This document shows positions 53,708 through 62,942 of a stretch of 64,000 nt of DNA, piece after piece (position 1 is the first letter of the stretch; each line of letters starts with the position of its first letter). This DNA is from Cyclobacterium roseum (lineage in GTDB: Bacteria > Bacteroidota > Bacteroidia > Cytophagales > Cyclobacteriaceae), in the NCBI RefSeq assembly GCF_010119225.1, contig NZ_WNKF01000015.1:1-64000 (forward strand). The letters run 5' to 3'. The position numbers and the translations under genes are program-made. The notes beneath the pieces are model-generated. The model was not told the DNA's origin and ran no database searches. It saw nothing but the letters and a program-made list of their open reading frames with translations.

Positions 53708-54373
53708 ATGTATATGATCGAAAAAGAAGATCTTAAATCTCATTTACCTTTTATCACCGATTCCAGACTGAGAGATGCCCTGGTGAAAGAGGGTAGGCTT
53801 ATGGAAATTGAAAAGGGGAAGGCCATTATGGAACCTGGTCAGTTTATAAAGATGGTGCCCATCATTTTAGAGGGTAGCATCAAGGTCTTACGAATGGACG
53901 AGGAAGGTAGGGAGTTATTTTTATATTACCTGGAACCGGGGCAGACCTGCGCCCTTTCCCTAACCTGTTGCTCTGCTTCCAAACCCAGCGAGATAAAGGC
54001 CGTTGCCGAAGAGCGTTCGGTTATATTGGCCATACCTGTTCAGGTACACGAGCAATGGTCCGATGAATTTAAACAATGGAAGGACTATGTGTCCAGTACC
54101 TACCAATTCCGGTTTCAGGAAATGCTGGAGACACTGGATGCGGTAGCCTTTAAGCGCATGGATGAGCGACTGATGCGCTACATTGTAACCAAAATGAAAC
54201 AGGCCAAAGCCAACGAACTGCACACCACTCATCAGGAAATTGCCTCCGAATTGGGAACATCGCGTGAAGTAATTTCCCGCTTGCTAAAGCAGTTGGAAAA
54301 GAAGAAGTGGATAGAACTGGGTAGGAATGTGATTTATATCAGAGATGATTTTGAAGAGTTGATTAGCAAATAA
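53708..54373 (+). CDS. Crp/Fnr-family transcriptional regulator
   Basis: The 221-residue regulator has an N-terminal cyclic-nucleotide-binding-like beta-roll (about 15-130) and a C-terminal winged helix-turn-helix (TTHQEIASELGTSREVISRLLKQLEKKKWIEL, about 168-200). The sensor domain contains a Cys-rich loop CALSLTCCSASKPSE near residue 80, so redox or metal sensing is possible, though the pattern is not that of FNR 4Fe-4S clusters. It starts immediately at the DoxX stop codon; an ATG two codons later is an alternative. Its target may be the same operon. Confidence 0.9.
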   Translation: MYMIEKEDLKSHLPFITDSRLRDALVKEGRLMEIEKGKAIMEPGQFIKMVPIILEGSIKVLRMDEEGRELFLYYLEPGQTCALSLTCCSASKPSEIKAVAEERSVILAIPVQVHEQWSDEFKQWKDYVSSTYQFRFQEMLETLDAVAFKRMDERLMRYIVTKMKQAKANELHTTHQEIASELGTSREVISRLLKQLEKKKWIELGRNVIYIRDDFEELISK

Positions 54374-54490
54374 AATCCCTCTAAACCAGCGCATTGATGG
54401 CAACCTCTATATCTGCTAAACAGAGCTACCGGGTGGTTCACTGGCAGGCATTTTTCTGCTACCAATAGGTTTTCACGACATGAATAGGTA

Positions 54491-57400
54491 ATGAATAAGT
54501 GGTTCCTTTTTCTGAGTACTTGCTTTGGGTTTTTGTGGCTACCTATACTCAACGCGCAGGACACGAATTCCCTTAAGTTCAAAAAACTGGAAATGGATAA
54601 AAACCTTTCCAGTGGAAATGTGCAGGCCATTTTTCAGGATGAAGATGGATACATGTGGTTGGGGACAAATAATGGACTGAATCGATATGACGGATTCAGG
54701 CTTAAGAATTTTTTTGCAGATCAGCGAGATTCCAGTACCATTAGCAGCAATTCGATATATAAGATTTTCCAAGGTCCCGAAGGAAATGTATGGTTTAAAG
54801 ATTTCGATAAAATTGTTGATGTCTACCTGAAAGATAAAGGCATTTTTGAACGGGACATGGACGAGATTTCCAGGCAGTATAAGTTACGGAGTTCCGACAT
54901 CACCCGGGTTTTTGAAGATTCAGAAAAAAGATTCTGGTTTTTACATCCCTATGAAGGTATTAGTCTATTAGATAGCGGACTACAAGAGACCCAGTATTTT
55001 TTCTCCAAAAATTCGGAGGAAGGTACCATCAGCAGTAACCTGGTGACAGATATACAGGAAGATCCCCATGGTGATTTTTGGTTGGTTCATGCCAATGGAT
55101 GGATCGACATCGTTTCCGGAAAGACGTTAACGGTTATTAAGCGTATTCCATTATCGGATGCAAAGAAAGACCTTCTCGAATGCTCCTTTGAGATGGTAAT
55201 AGACCATGCCGGAAATGCCTGGGTCTTTTGTCCGGATTACGCATTCGGTGTGTTTTGGGTTTCGGGGAGCACCTACATGGTACAATCTATTGATGATACC
55301 TCCGAGGAGATTCGACTGAATAATCCACTGGTTAAATCAGTGCTGGAATATGCTCCCGGTCAAATTTGGGTAGCGACGGATCATGGAGGAATCAACATAA
55401 TTGATACCCAAAAAAAAGAGGTACGGTACGTACTCAACCAACCGGAAAACCCCCAATCGCTGTCACATAATGCTGTTTATGCCTTGTTTCTGGATACCGA
55501 TGGGATTGTATGGGTTGGAACGTTTAAAAGAGGAATCGATCTGTATCATCCGAGATTGAACCGCTTTGGTCTGATAAAACGGGAAATAGACCCGGAAAAC
55601 CCCATTCCAAGAAATGATGTGAATGCCATAGAGGAAGATTCTGAGGGCAATATCATCGTTGGCTCAAATGGCGGTGGCTTGTGGCGTTATGATCCTAAAT
55701 CGAACGATTATTTGGATGGTGCCCAATGGGAAAATGGGGGAAGTAAAGCGCCCGGATCGGATGCAGTGATAGTAGACCTGCTAACAGACCAATCGGGCAC
55801 CCTTTGGATTGGTACCTACCAACGTGGCCTTTACAATTACGATGGGAAGGAATTTACACATTTTGAGGCGGAGCCGGGGAAATCAGGTGCCTTACAGGAC
55901 AATAATGTATGGAAAATATTTGAAGATAGTGCTGGAAGGTTGTGGGTAGGAACCCTGCGGGAAGGACTTTTCCTGATGGACAGGGAAAATGGCACCTTTA
56001 CTCAATACAGGGCGGAGGGGCAAGGTATCCCATTGAATAACCAATATATTACTGGAATTACCGAAGATAAGGAAGGAAATATATGGGTAGGAGGGGGACG
56101 TGGTATCGATGTCTTTCACCCCGAAAATGGCTATCAGCGGTATTTTTCAGGGGAGGGAACAGACGGTACCGGACTTAGTAATGCGAATGTTTCGGAAATG
56201 ATCCGGGATTCATTCGGAAATATTTGGGTAAGTACCGGAAAAGGCTTGTTTTATTACAATGAATCCACCGAATCATTTAAGGTTTTTGACCAATCCAGCG
56301 GTTTGAAAAATGATTTTCTGGTTAGCTTGGTGCCGGACCAGAATGGAGATTTGTGGCTAAGTTCCCAGAACGGACTGATTCACGCCGCCGTAAATCGTCA
56401 CTCACGGGAATTGTCTCTAGGATTTAGGTGTTTTGCTACAGGAGATGGCTTACAGGGGGATTATTTTAATAAAAACGCTGCCTATTTGTCGGCAGAAGGC
56501 AGGGTGTATTTTGGAGGAGCGGATGGTATCAGTTACCTGGATCCGGAGACCTTTCCTTTCGTTGAGAAGGAATCTCAGGTGAAATTCACCGGTTTTCAGC
56601 TGTTTAACCAGCCAATTGGCATCAATGAGACGGTTAATGGAAGGATATTGCTTGAAAAACCCCTGGATAAAACCCGATCCATACAATTGAAGCACCATGA
56701 GAATGTTTTTACCGTTTCCTTTTCGTCTCTGAATTACCTCAACCCTGAAAAAAGCAGCTTTCTTTATCGACTGGATGGATTTAGTAAGGATTGGGCGAGT
56801 AAGGAAGCCGGTCCTTTTGAAGTTACGTTTACTAATCTTGATCCGGGCACCTACACCTTGCAGGTTAGAGCTGCTTCGAGTGATGGGGTATGGGGGGATG
56901 AAGTGGCATCCCTTAGCATAGAAATATTAACTCCTTTCTGGTTAACGCCCCTGGCCTACGGGATGTACGGGCTGTCGTTTTTCCTGGCTTTCCTGTTTTT
57001 CTGGAAGTGGTTGGTGTCCCGGGAACGACAAAGGCTCCAGCGTGCGGAGGAAATCAAGGAGAATAAACGGCTAGCCGAACTGGATCAAATGAAGAATCGG
57101 TTTTTCACGAACGTGAGCCATGAATTTCGGACACCCTTGACGCTCATACTGGCCCCCATAGAAAAATTACTTAAAGACAAAAAAGAATCGGCTCCAGAGG
57201 CTTTTCAACTCCAAACCATTCAAAAAAATGCTCAAAAGCTATTGCAGATGGTTAATCAGTTGCTAGAGGTACGTAAATTGGAAAATGACAGCCTGAAATT
57301 GGTATTGACCCAAGGAGACATGGTGACATTCATGGAGGAGCAAGTCCGTTCTTTTCAAAGTCTGGCCATACAGAAGCATATCGGCCTGACCTTTAGCTCC

Positions 57401-58627
57401 AATGTCCGGAACATCCCCGCCTCCTTTGATACCGATATGATGGGTAAAATGATTACCAACCTGCTATCCAATGCCTTTAAGTTTACCCCAGCTAATGGGG
57501 AAATAAATGTTAGTCTGGACTTTCAACAACACAGCCTTGAAAAAGGCTTCCTTCAAATCAAGGTGAAAGATTCAGGAGTAGGAATAGGAAAAGAGCAATT
57601 AGATCGAATCTTTGAACGCTATGTTACCCTGGGTTCCCACGAAAACCAGGGTACAGGCATCGGGCTTGCTTTGGTCAGGGAGTATGCGAAAGTGCATGGC
57701 GGTACTGCCCGTGTTTCCAGCCTTCCGGGTCAGGGGGCTACGTTTACCGTCTCTCTCCCCTTGGATTTGAGTGAAGGCTACCTGATTTGGGAAGAATTTT
57801 TCATGGATGCCGGAAAAGAAGAGTTGATCGCATCCGGTACCGGATCGGGAGTTCCCAGGGAGGAGCTTCCCACGATGTTGTTGGTGGAAGATAATCCGGA
57901 CCTCAGGCAGTACCTGGTGGAAGTACTGAAGGATGCTTATTTTATTTATCAGGCCTCGAACGGAAAAGAAGCCCTTGAATTAGCTTTCCGGCACCTTCCG
58001 GACATCATTCTTTCGGATGTGCTAATGCCGGAAATGGATGGGGTAGCTTTTTGCCGGGCGGTAAAGAATGATATTAAGACTTCGCATGTGCCGGTAGTCT
58101 TACTTACCGCCAGGACGGCCGATGAGGATCGGTTGCTTGGATTGGATTCCGGTTGCAACCTTTATTTAAATAAACCTTTCAATCTGGAAATTTTACGTTC
58201 ATCCCTGAGTAATCTGTTGAAGGAAAAAGAAAGGCTCCAGAGACGGTATCGAAAGTTGATAACCGTGGAAACGAGTGAAGCCGAATTGGAATCACTCGAT
58301 GATAAATTAATGCAAAAAGCGGTAGCTTTGGTGGAAAAGCAAATCGACAATCCTGATTTTTCCGTGGAAATTTTAAGTAAATCCATGGGAATGAGCAGGG
58401 TACACTTGTACAAAAAAATAATCGCCCTTACCGGTCAAAGCCCGCTGGAATTTATCAGGACCATTCGCTTGCAGCGGGCAGCTCAATTACTGGGAATGAA
58501 TCAGTATACGGTAGCCGAGGTTGCATACAAAGTAGGATACAACAATGCCAAATATTTCTCCAAACATTTTAAAGCCAACTATGGAAAAATTCCATCCCAA
58601 TACCAAAAAGAAATTGAGAATGATTAA
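54491..58627 (+). CDS. Hybrid two-component system sensor/regulator (HTCS) with Reg-propeller
   Basis: The 1378-residue protein joins a whole signalling chain. It has a signal peptide (about 1-22), a periplasmic double Reg_prop propeller (about 25-690, with repeats such as GYMWLGTNNGLNRYDG), a Y_Y_Y domain (about 750-810), one membrane helix (about 818-840), a HisKA domain with His877 in NVSHEFRTPLTL, a HATPase (NLLSNAFKF, GTGIGLALV), a receiver with Asp1176 in LSDVLMPEMDG, and a C-terminal AraC-type DNA-binding domain. Such HTCS proteins sense glycan fragments in Bacteroidota and switch on polysaccharide utilisation genes. The receiver's GADxY motif reads GCNLY. The fucosidase gene starts inside its last codons. 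Confidence 0.95.
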   Translation: MNKWFLFLSTCFGFLWLPILNAQDTNSLKFKKLEMDKNLSSGNVQAIFQDEDGYMWLGTNNGLNRYDGFRLKNFFADQRDSSTISSNSIYKIFQGPEGNVWFKDFDKIVDVYLKDKGIFERDMDEISRQYKLRSSDITRVFEDSEKRFWFLHPYEGISLLDSGLQETQYFFSKNSEEGTISSNLVTDIQEDPHGDFWLVHANGWIDIVSGKTLTVIKRIPLSDAKKDLLECSFEMVIDHAGNAWVFCPDYAFGVFWVSGSTYMVQSIDDTSEEIRLNNPLVKSVLEYAPGQIWVATDHGGINIIDTQKKEVRYVLNQPENPQSLSHNAVYALFLDTDGIVWVGTFKRGIDLYHPRLNRFGLIKREIDPENPIPRNDVNAIEEDSEGNIIVGSNGGGLWRYDPKSNDYLDGAQWENGGSKAPGSDAVIVDLLTDQSGTLWIGTYQRGLYNYDGKEFTHFEAEPGKSGALQDNNVWKIFEDSAGRLWVGTLREGLFLMDRENGTFTQYRAEGQGIPLNNQYITGITEDKEGNIWVGGGRGIDVFHPENGYQRYFSGEGTDGTGLSNANVSEMIRDSFGNIWVSTGKGLFYYNESTESFKVFDQSSGLKNDFLVSLVPDQNGDLWLSSQNGLIHAAVNRHSRELSLGFRCFATGDGLQGDYFNKNAAYLSAEGRVYFGGADGISYLDPETFPFVEKESQVKFTGFQLFNQPIGINETVNGRILLEKPLDKTRSIQLKHHENVFTVSFSSLNYLNPEKSSFLYRLDGFSKDWASKEAGPFEVTFTNLDPGTYTLQVRAASSDGVWGDEVASLSIEILTPFWLTPLAYGMYGLSFFLAFLFFWKWLVSRERQRLQRAEEIKENKRLAELDQMKNRFFTNVSHEFRTPLTLILAPIEKLLKDKKESAPEAFQLQTIQKNAQKLLQMVNQLLEVRKLENDSLKLVLTQGDMVTFMEEQVRSFQSLAIQKHIGLTFSSNVRNIPASFDTDMMGKMITNLLSNAFKFTPANGEINVSLDFQQHSLEKGFLQIKVKDSGVGIGKEQLDRIFERYVTLGSHENQGTGIGLALVREYAKVHGGTARVSSLPGQGATFTVSLPLDLSEGYLIWEEFFMDAGKEELIASGTGSGVPREELPTMLLVEDNPDLRQYLVEVLKDAYFIYQASNGKEALELAFRHLPDIILSDVLMPEMDGVAFCRAVKNDIKTSHVPVVLLTARTADEDRLLGLDSGCNLYLNKPFNLEILRSSLSNLLKEKERLQRRYRKLITVETSEAELESLDDKLMQKAVALVEKQIDNPDFSVEILSKSMGMSRVHLYKKIIALTGQSPLEFIRTIRLQRAAQLLGMNQYTVAEVAYKVGYNNAKYFSKHFKANYGKIPSQYQKEIEND

Positions 58628-60692
58628 TCGTAACTTGCTGATAGTCCTGTTTTGTTTTATAGCTGCCTGTTCTGCTCCTAAAGCGGATCCTCCCGAAGCC
58701 GTCTTGCCGGTGCCTCACGAGCGGCAGCTTGTTTGGCAGGACATGGAATTCTATGCCTTTGCCCATTTTAATATGAACACCTTTACCAATATGGAATGGG
58801 GCCTGGGAGATGAAGATCCTGCCTTGTTTAACCCCACTGAATTCGACCCGGCGCAATGGGCCAGGATCTGTAAAGCTGCCGGAATGAAAGGGATCATTCT
58901 TACCGCCAAACACCACGATGGATTTTGCCTCTGGCCCACAGCTACTACTGATCATTCGGTTAAAAATGCTGCCTGGAAAGAGGGTAAGGGGGATATCATT
59001 CGGGAGGTGTCGGATGCTTTCCGTGCGGAAGGACTTAAATTTGGGGTTTACCTATCTCCCTGGGACAGAAATCATCCGGATTATGGTAAACCGGAATACA
59101 TAGCGGTCTTTCGGGAACAACTTCGGGAATTATTGACCAATTACGGGGATATCTTTGAAGTGTGGTTTGACGGGGCTAATGGAGGCACCGGTTATTACGG
59201 AGGTGCCAACGAAGAAAGGCGAGTGGATAAGCGAAACTATTACGATTGGAAAACTACCTACGAATTAATCCGTGAACTGCAGCCCAATGCCGTTATATTT
59301 GGAGATGCAGGACCGGATGTACGGTGGGTAGGCAATGAGCACGGATATGCCTATGAAACCACCTGGTCAAACCTGATGCGGGACTCCATTTATGGAGGCA
59401 TGCCTGAATATGCGGAAAAGTATTCCGCCGGTCAGGAAAATGGAACCCATTGGGTTCCGGCAGAGGCAGACGTTTCCATCCGGCCGGGTTGGTATTATCA
59501 TCCCTATGAAGATCACAAAGTAAAGTCCCTGCCTCAACTGTTGGATATCTATTACCGAAGTATAGGCAGAAACAGTTCCTTACTATTGAACTTTCCCATT
59601 GACAAGCGTGGTAAAATTCACGAGAATGACGAGGCCCAGCTTATGAAATTGGTTGATAAAATCCACGAGGATTTTTCTTCGCCCCTGCCTTTAGAGAACG
59701 CAAGGCTTTCGGCAAGCTCCACGCATGGTCAGGGGTTTGAAGTAGAAAATACAATTAGCGGGGATGATGACCTGTATTGGGCGGCTGAAGATGGAACAAC
59801 CAATGCCACTATTCAAATTGAATTTGATGAACCAGTTCGGTTTAACCGATTTTTGGCTCAAGAAAATATAGCCCTGGGACAACGGATTAAGTCCTTTGAC
59901 CTGGAAATAAAAACGACGAATGGGGGCTGGCAAAAGCTGTCCTCCGGAACGACGGTCGGTTATAAAAGGATACTTCGGTTGCCGGATACAGAAACCACAG
60001 CTGTTCGGTTGGTGATAACAGATGCGAAAGCCAGTCCTACCCTTCAGCACCTGGGTTTTTTCCTGGCACCGAAGGTGTTGCTTCCCCCCAGCATTACCAG
60101 AGAAAAATCCGGTTTGGTGAGGCTGAAAGCACCGGAGGAAGGCCTGGAACTGCTGTACACCCTGGACGGGACCGACCCGAAAGAGAATGGACAAGTATAT
60201 ACCGATGCCTTCACCGTATTGCAGCCAACCGAAATCCAGGTACTTTCCAGGGATAAAGGTACGGGCGAGACGAGTGAAGTGGCTAAAAAGGAACTTCAAA
60301 TAGCTCGAAAAAACTGGAAAGTATTGGGTGATGGGGAGAATACCGACCATTTAATTGATGAGAATCCGGAAACAAATTACTTTACAGAAACCAATGCGGT
60401 ATCCATAGATTTGGGGGAATCCTATTTACTTAAAGGATTTACCTATTACCCCATGCAAAACAGGTATTTGTCCGGCTTGATCACCAATTATGCATTTTAT
60501 GTTAGCAATAATGGGTCACAATGGAAGAAAGTCAGCGAGGGCGAATTCGGCAATATTGTAAACAGTCCCATCGAACAACGGGTAAATTTTGCCCCAGTAG
60601 AGGCCAGGTATATCCAGTTGAGGGCGCTGGATAAAATGGATGAAAATCCGGCAAGCTTTGCGGAGATTGGTGTCCTGGTTGATAACCAATAA
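58620..60692 (+). CDS. Alpha-L-fucosidase lipoprotein (GH29) with carbohydrate-binding domains
   Basis: The 690-residue protein begins with a lipoprotein signal whose lipobox ends IAAC (Cys17). The GH29 catalytic domain (about 40-355) shows EFDPAQWARICKAAGMKGIILTAKHHDGF and the nucleophile Asp184 in FEVWFDGANGG. After residue 360 there is a discoidin-like (F5/8 type C) domain, a chitobiase/beta-hexosaminidase-like module (LLYTLDGTDPKENGQVY near 510), and a second discoidin-like domain at the C-terminus. It would release fucose from glycans on the cell surface. The ATG at 58620 overlaps the HTCS end by 8 bp, so the sensor probably controls it directly. Confidence 0.93.
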   Translation: MINRNLLIVLFCFIAACSAPKADPPEAVLPVPHERQLVWQDMEFYAFAHFNMNTFTNMEWGLGDEDPALFNPTEFDPAQWARICKAAGMKGIILTAKHHDGFCLWPTATTDHSVKNAAWKEGKGDIIREVSDAFRAEGLKFGVYLSPWDRNHPDYGKPEYIAVFREQLRELLTNYGDIFEVWFDGANGGTGYYGGANEERRVDKRNYYDWKTTYELIRELQPNAVIFGDAGPDVRWVGNEHGYAYETTWSNLMRDSIYGGMPEYAEKYSAGQENGTHWVPAEADVSIRPGWYYHPYEDHKVKSLPQLLDIYYRSIGRNSSLLLNFPIDKRGKIHENDEAQLMKLVDKIHEDFSSPLPLENARLSASSTHGQGFEVENTISGDDDLYWAAEDGTTNATIQIEFDEPVRFNRFLAQENIALGQRIKSFDLEIKTTNGGWQKLSSGTTVGYKRILRLPDTETTAVRLVITDAKASPTLQHLGFFLAPKVLLPPSITREKSGLVRLKAPEEGLELLYTLDGTDPKENGQVYTDAFTVLQPTEIQVLSRDKGTGETSEVAKKELQIARKNWKVLGDGENTDHLIDENPETNYFTETNAVSIDLGESYLLKGFTYYPMQNRYLSGLITNYAFYVSNNGSQWKKVSEGEFGNIVNSPIEQRVNFAPVEARYIQLRALDKMDENPASFAEIGVLVDNQ

Positions 60693-60816
60693 ATAAGCTG
60701 GTTTAAAGGCCGGTTATTGCTGTTTTATAATTTAAAACTTTAAGAGTTTGGAAGTTTGGTTTAGTTTTTGTGTTTTTTGAATAAATTGTTTTATTAATCA
60801 ACCAAACCAATAAACT

Positions 60817-60981
60817 ATGTTAACTTGGGTAATTGTATTTCTGGTAGTAGCCTTGATTGCTGCAATATTAGGTTTCTCCGGACTCGCTTCCGGACTCGCA
60901 TCCATCGCTAAAATTATTTTTTACATATTTGTAATTCTGTTGGTGATCAGTCTTATAGCAGGGGGATTAAACGGATTTTAA
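60817..60981 (+). CDS. Small DUF1328 (YtjA-like) membrane protein
   Basis: A 54-residue gene with ATG at 60817 and TAA at 60979-60981 encodes two hydrophobic helices: one starts MLTWVIVFLVVALIAAILGF, and the second is IAKIIFYIFVILLVISLIAG, separated by SGLASGLAS. This is the DUF1328 pattern (FxGLAxxxAxIAKxLFxIFxxLF), as in E. coli YtjA. The function is unknown; homologues are often stress-inducible. It lies alone between the fucosidase gene and a strong terminator. Confidence 0.85.
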   Translation: MLTWVIVFLVVALIAAILGFSGLASGLASIAKIIFYIFVILLVISLIAGGLNGF

Positions 60982-60984
60982 TGA

Positions 60985-61026
60985 TAAAACGCGGCCAACC
61001 CTTAATTACGATTGGCCGCGTTTCCT
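60985..61026. terminator. Bidirectional terminator
   Basis: AAACGCGGCCAA (60987-60998) and TTGGCCGCGTTT (61012-61023) form a perfect 12 bp stem between convergent genes. Confidence 0.85.
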
Positions 61027-61049
61027 AATCCGGAAGGTAAACTTCTCTC

Positions 61050-62069
61050 TTAGTAAGTCACTATTTCTTCCTTGGCCGAAACATGAACTACTTCTTCCAA
61101 AAAATCAATGGAAGCATCCAGTACTTCGTCCCAATGATCGGTTTTGATGCGAGAAGCAATCACATGATCGCCCGCATCGGGAAATGCCACTTTTCTTTTG
61201 AGCGATTCCGGTGTATCGATTTGCGCGTACATGTCTAGCATGGCGGGCACCGATACCACTTTGTCCTGGATTTCCTCATTTTTGTAAAAATAGCCCATAA
61301 ACAGCGGCTGCTCCACCTCTTTAAACGTTTCGGCATTCATCTCACTTTTTACCAGAATAGCCAGGCTGCTGTATGCATTGATATGCAGGCGATCGGACCA
61401 GTACTTTCCTTCTTCGGTTTCCCGGGGTACTTCCATAATACCATCTTCCGTCATGGTCAACTTCATCAATGTTTTCATCCAGGGTTGGAAAAGGGGATCC
61501 AACCGGTCACCATAAATGCCTATACAGGGAGAATATAAAAGAACCGCATGGATTTCCGGTCGTTCTTCAGCCAAAACCAATGACAAAGCCCCGCCCATAG
61601 AGGTGCCAATTACAATCACTTTCTCTCCTAATTGCTTGCTGATCATATAGGCCTCCCGGGCTCCCTGAACCAAATCGGGGGCATTGAGATATTCAAATGC
61701 ATTCGGCCGGCTAATCCCATGCTCCGGAAGCCGGCTTAAATAGAGATTAGCACCAAAATGTTCGGCAATTTTGCGATGTACCGGATCACCTTCCATGTGG
61801 CTGGCACCAAATCCATGCACGTACAAAATGCTATAGGGCGTTTTCGCTTTTCTAAGACTATCAGCCCAAATGATTTGTGCCCGATTGTGGGGTTTCAATC
61901 CGGCTACCGTATCTTCTTTCTGCTGGATATAGGTTTCGAGGCTTGCCAAATCTGCCGGGACTTCCGGATAAGTACCACTGAGGTCCTGGATGCTTTCTTT
62001 GGGACCCAACATGTATAGGAAAACCAGCAAAATGGCAGATCCCATCAGCCAGGGAATGATTCGTTTCAT
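61050..62069 (-). CDS. Alpha/beta hydrolase, membrane-anchored
   Basis: The 339-residue product starts with a membrane anchor or signal (RIIPWLMGSAILLVFLYMLG), then an alpha/beta hydrolase domain: oxyanion YVHGFGASHMEGDP, nucleophile Ser in IGTSMGGALSLVL, acid/His pair near AFPDAGDHVIASR at the C-terminus. The family is broad (esterase, monoacylglycerol lipase, peptidase); no substrate can be named. ATG at 62069 lies just after the proC stop; a start at 62093 would overlap proC by 20 bp. Confidence 0.82.
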   Translation of the reverse strand: MKRIIPWLMGSAILLVFLYMLGPKESIQDLSGTYPEVPADLASLETYIQQKEDTVAGLKPHNRAQIIWADSLRKAKTPYSILYVHGFGASHMEGDPVHRKIAEHFGANLYLSRLPEHGISRPNAFEYLNAPDLVQGAREAYMISKQLGEKVIVIGTSMGGALSLVLAEERPEIHAVLLYSPCIGIYGDRLDPLFQPWMKTLMKLTMTEDGIMEVPRETEEGKYWSDRLHINAYSSLAILVKSEMNAETFKEVEQPLFMGYFYKNEEIQDKVVSVPAMLDMYAQIDTPESLKRKVAFPDAGDHVIASRIKTDHWDEVLDASIDFLEEVVHVSAKEEIVTY

Positions 62070-62073
62070 CTGT

Positions 62074-62874
62074 TTATTTCTTAATGTCTTCATAAGAGGC
62101 GACTACGCCCCTAACCATGGCAGAGCTAAACCCGTGGTGCTCCATTTCATTCAGCCCCTTGATCGTGCTACCCTTTGGAGTAGTCACCTTGTCAATGGCA
62201 GCTTCCGGATGAATTCCCTTTTGAATGATCAATTCCGCGGCCCCTTTTACCGTTTGATTTACGATTTTATTAGCCGTTTTGGCATCAAACCCGATCTGAA
62301 TCCCTCCCTGGGTCATGGCCCGCATAAAGCGCAACACAAATGCCGTTCCACAGGCACCCAATACAGTGGCAGCCTCCATCAAATGTTCCTCTATGGTGAT
62401 GGAGATACCCACACTATTGAAAATGGATTTTACCATGTCCTCGGATTCGCTCGTAAAATCCTCCCCGCAAATGCAAGTGATGGATTCTTTAATATCGGCC
62501 GCGATGTTTGGCATCACCCGGAACACGGTAGTACCGGGTTCTAATTCCTTTTTAATGGCAGCCAATGAGATTCCTGATGCTAACGAGGCAATCACCTGCT
62601 TTTCCTTAGACAGGAATGGCTGAATCTCCTGAAGAACAGGAACGATATTGTAGGGTTTAACCCCCAGAATGACAAAGTCGGCCTCCCGGACAGCTTCTTT
62701 GTTGTCTGCCAGTACGCGTACGCCCTGAGATTGCAGGTAAAAAAGGCTTTCCGGATGCCTTTTGGTAACGGTTAGGTTTTTACCATCGAAACCCTTACTT
62801 CCCAATAATCCATTGACGATGGAAAGTCCCAGGTTTCCACAACCTATGATGGCGATTTTTTTGTTGGTTTCCAT
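62074..62874 (-). CDS. proC: Pyrroline-5-carboxylate reductase
   Basis: The 266-residue enzyme reduces pyrroline-5-carboxylate to proline with NAD(P)H. The Rossmann motif IIGCGNLGLSIVNGL is at residues 8-22, FVILGVKPYNI is the next NADP block, and the C-terminal dimerisation block ACGTAFVLRFMRAMTQGGIQIG, with TTPKGSTIKGLN, is diagnostic of ProC. It is followed on the same strand by the alpha/beta hydrolase gene. Confidence 0.94.
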   Translation of the reverse strand: METNKKIAIIGCGNLGLSIVNGLLGSKGFDGKNLTVTKRHPESLFYLQSQGVRVLADNKEAVREADFVILGVKPYNIVPVLQEIQPFLSKEKQVIASLASGISLAAIKKELEPGTTVFRVMPNIAADIKESITCICGEDFTSESEDMVKSIFNSVGISITIEEHLMEAATVLGACGTAFVLRFMRAMTQGGIQIGFDAKTANKIVNQTVKGAAELIIQKGIHPEAAIDKVTTPKGSTIKGLNEMEHHGFSSAMVRGVVASYEDIKK

Positions 62875-62942
62875 TGCTGGTTTTTTTTATAACGTGAGGG
62901 GGTAAAATTAATCAATTATTCACGGAAAGGTAATTTTATTAC

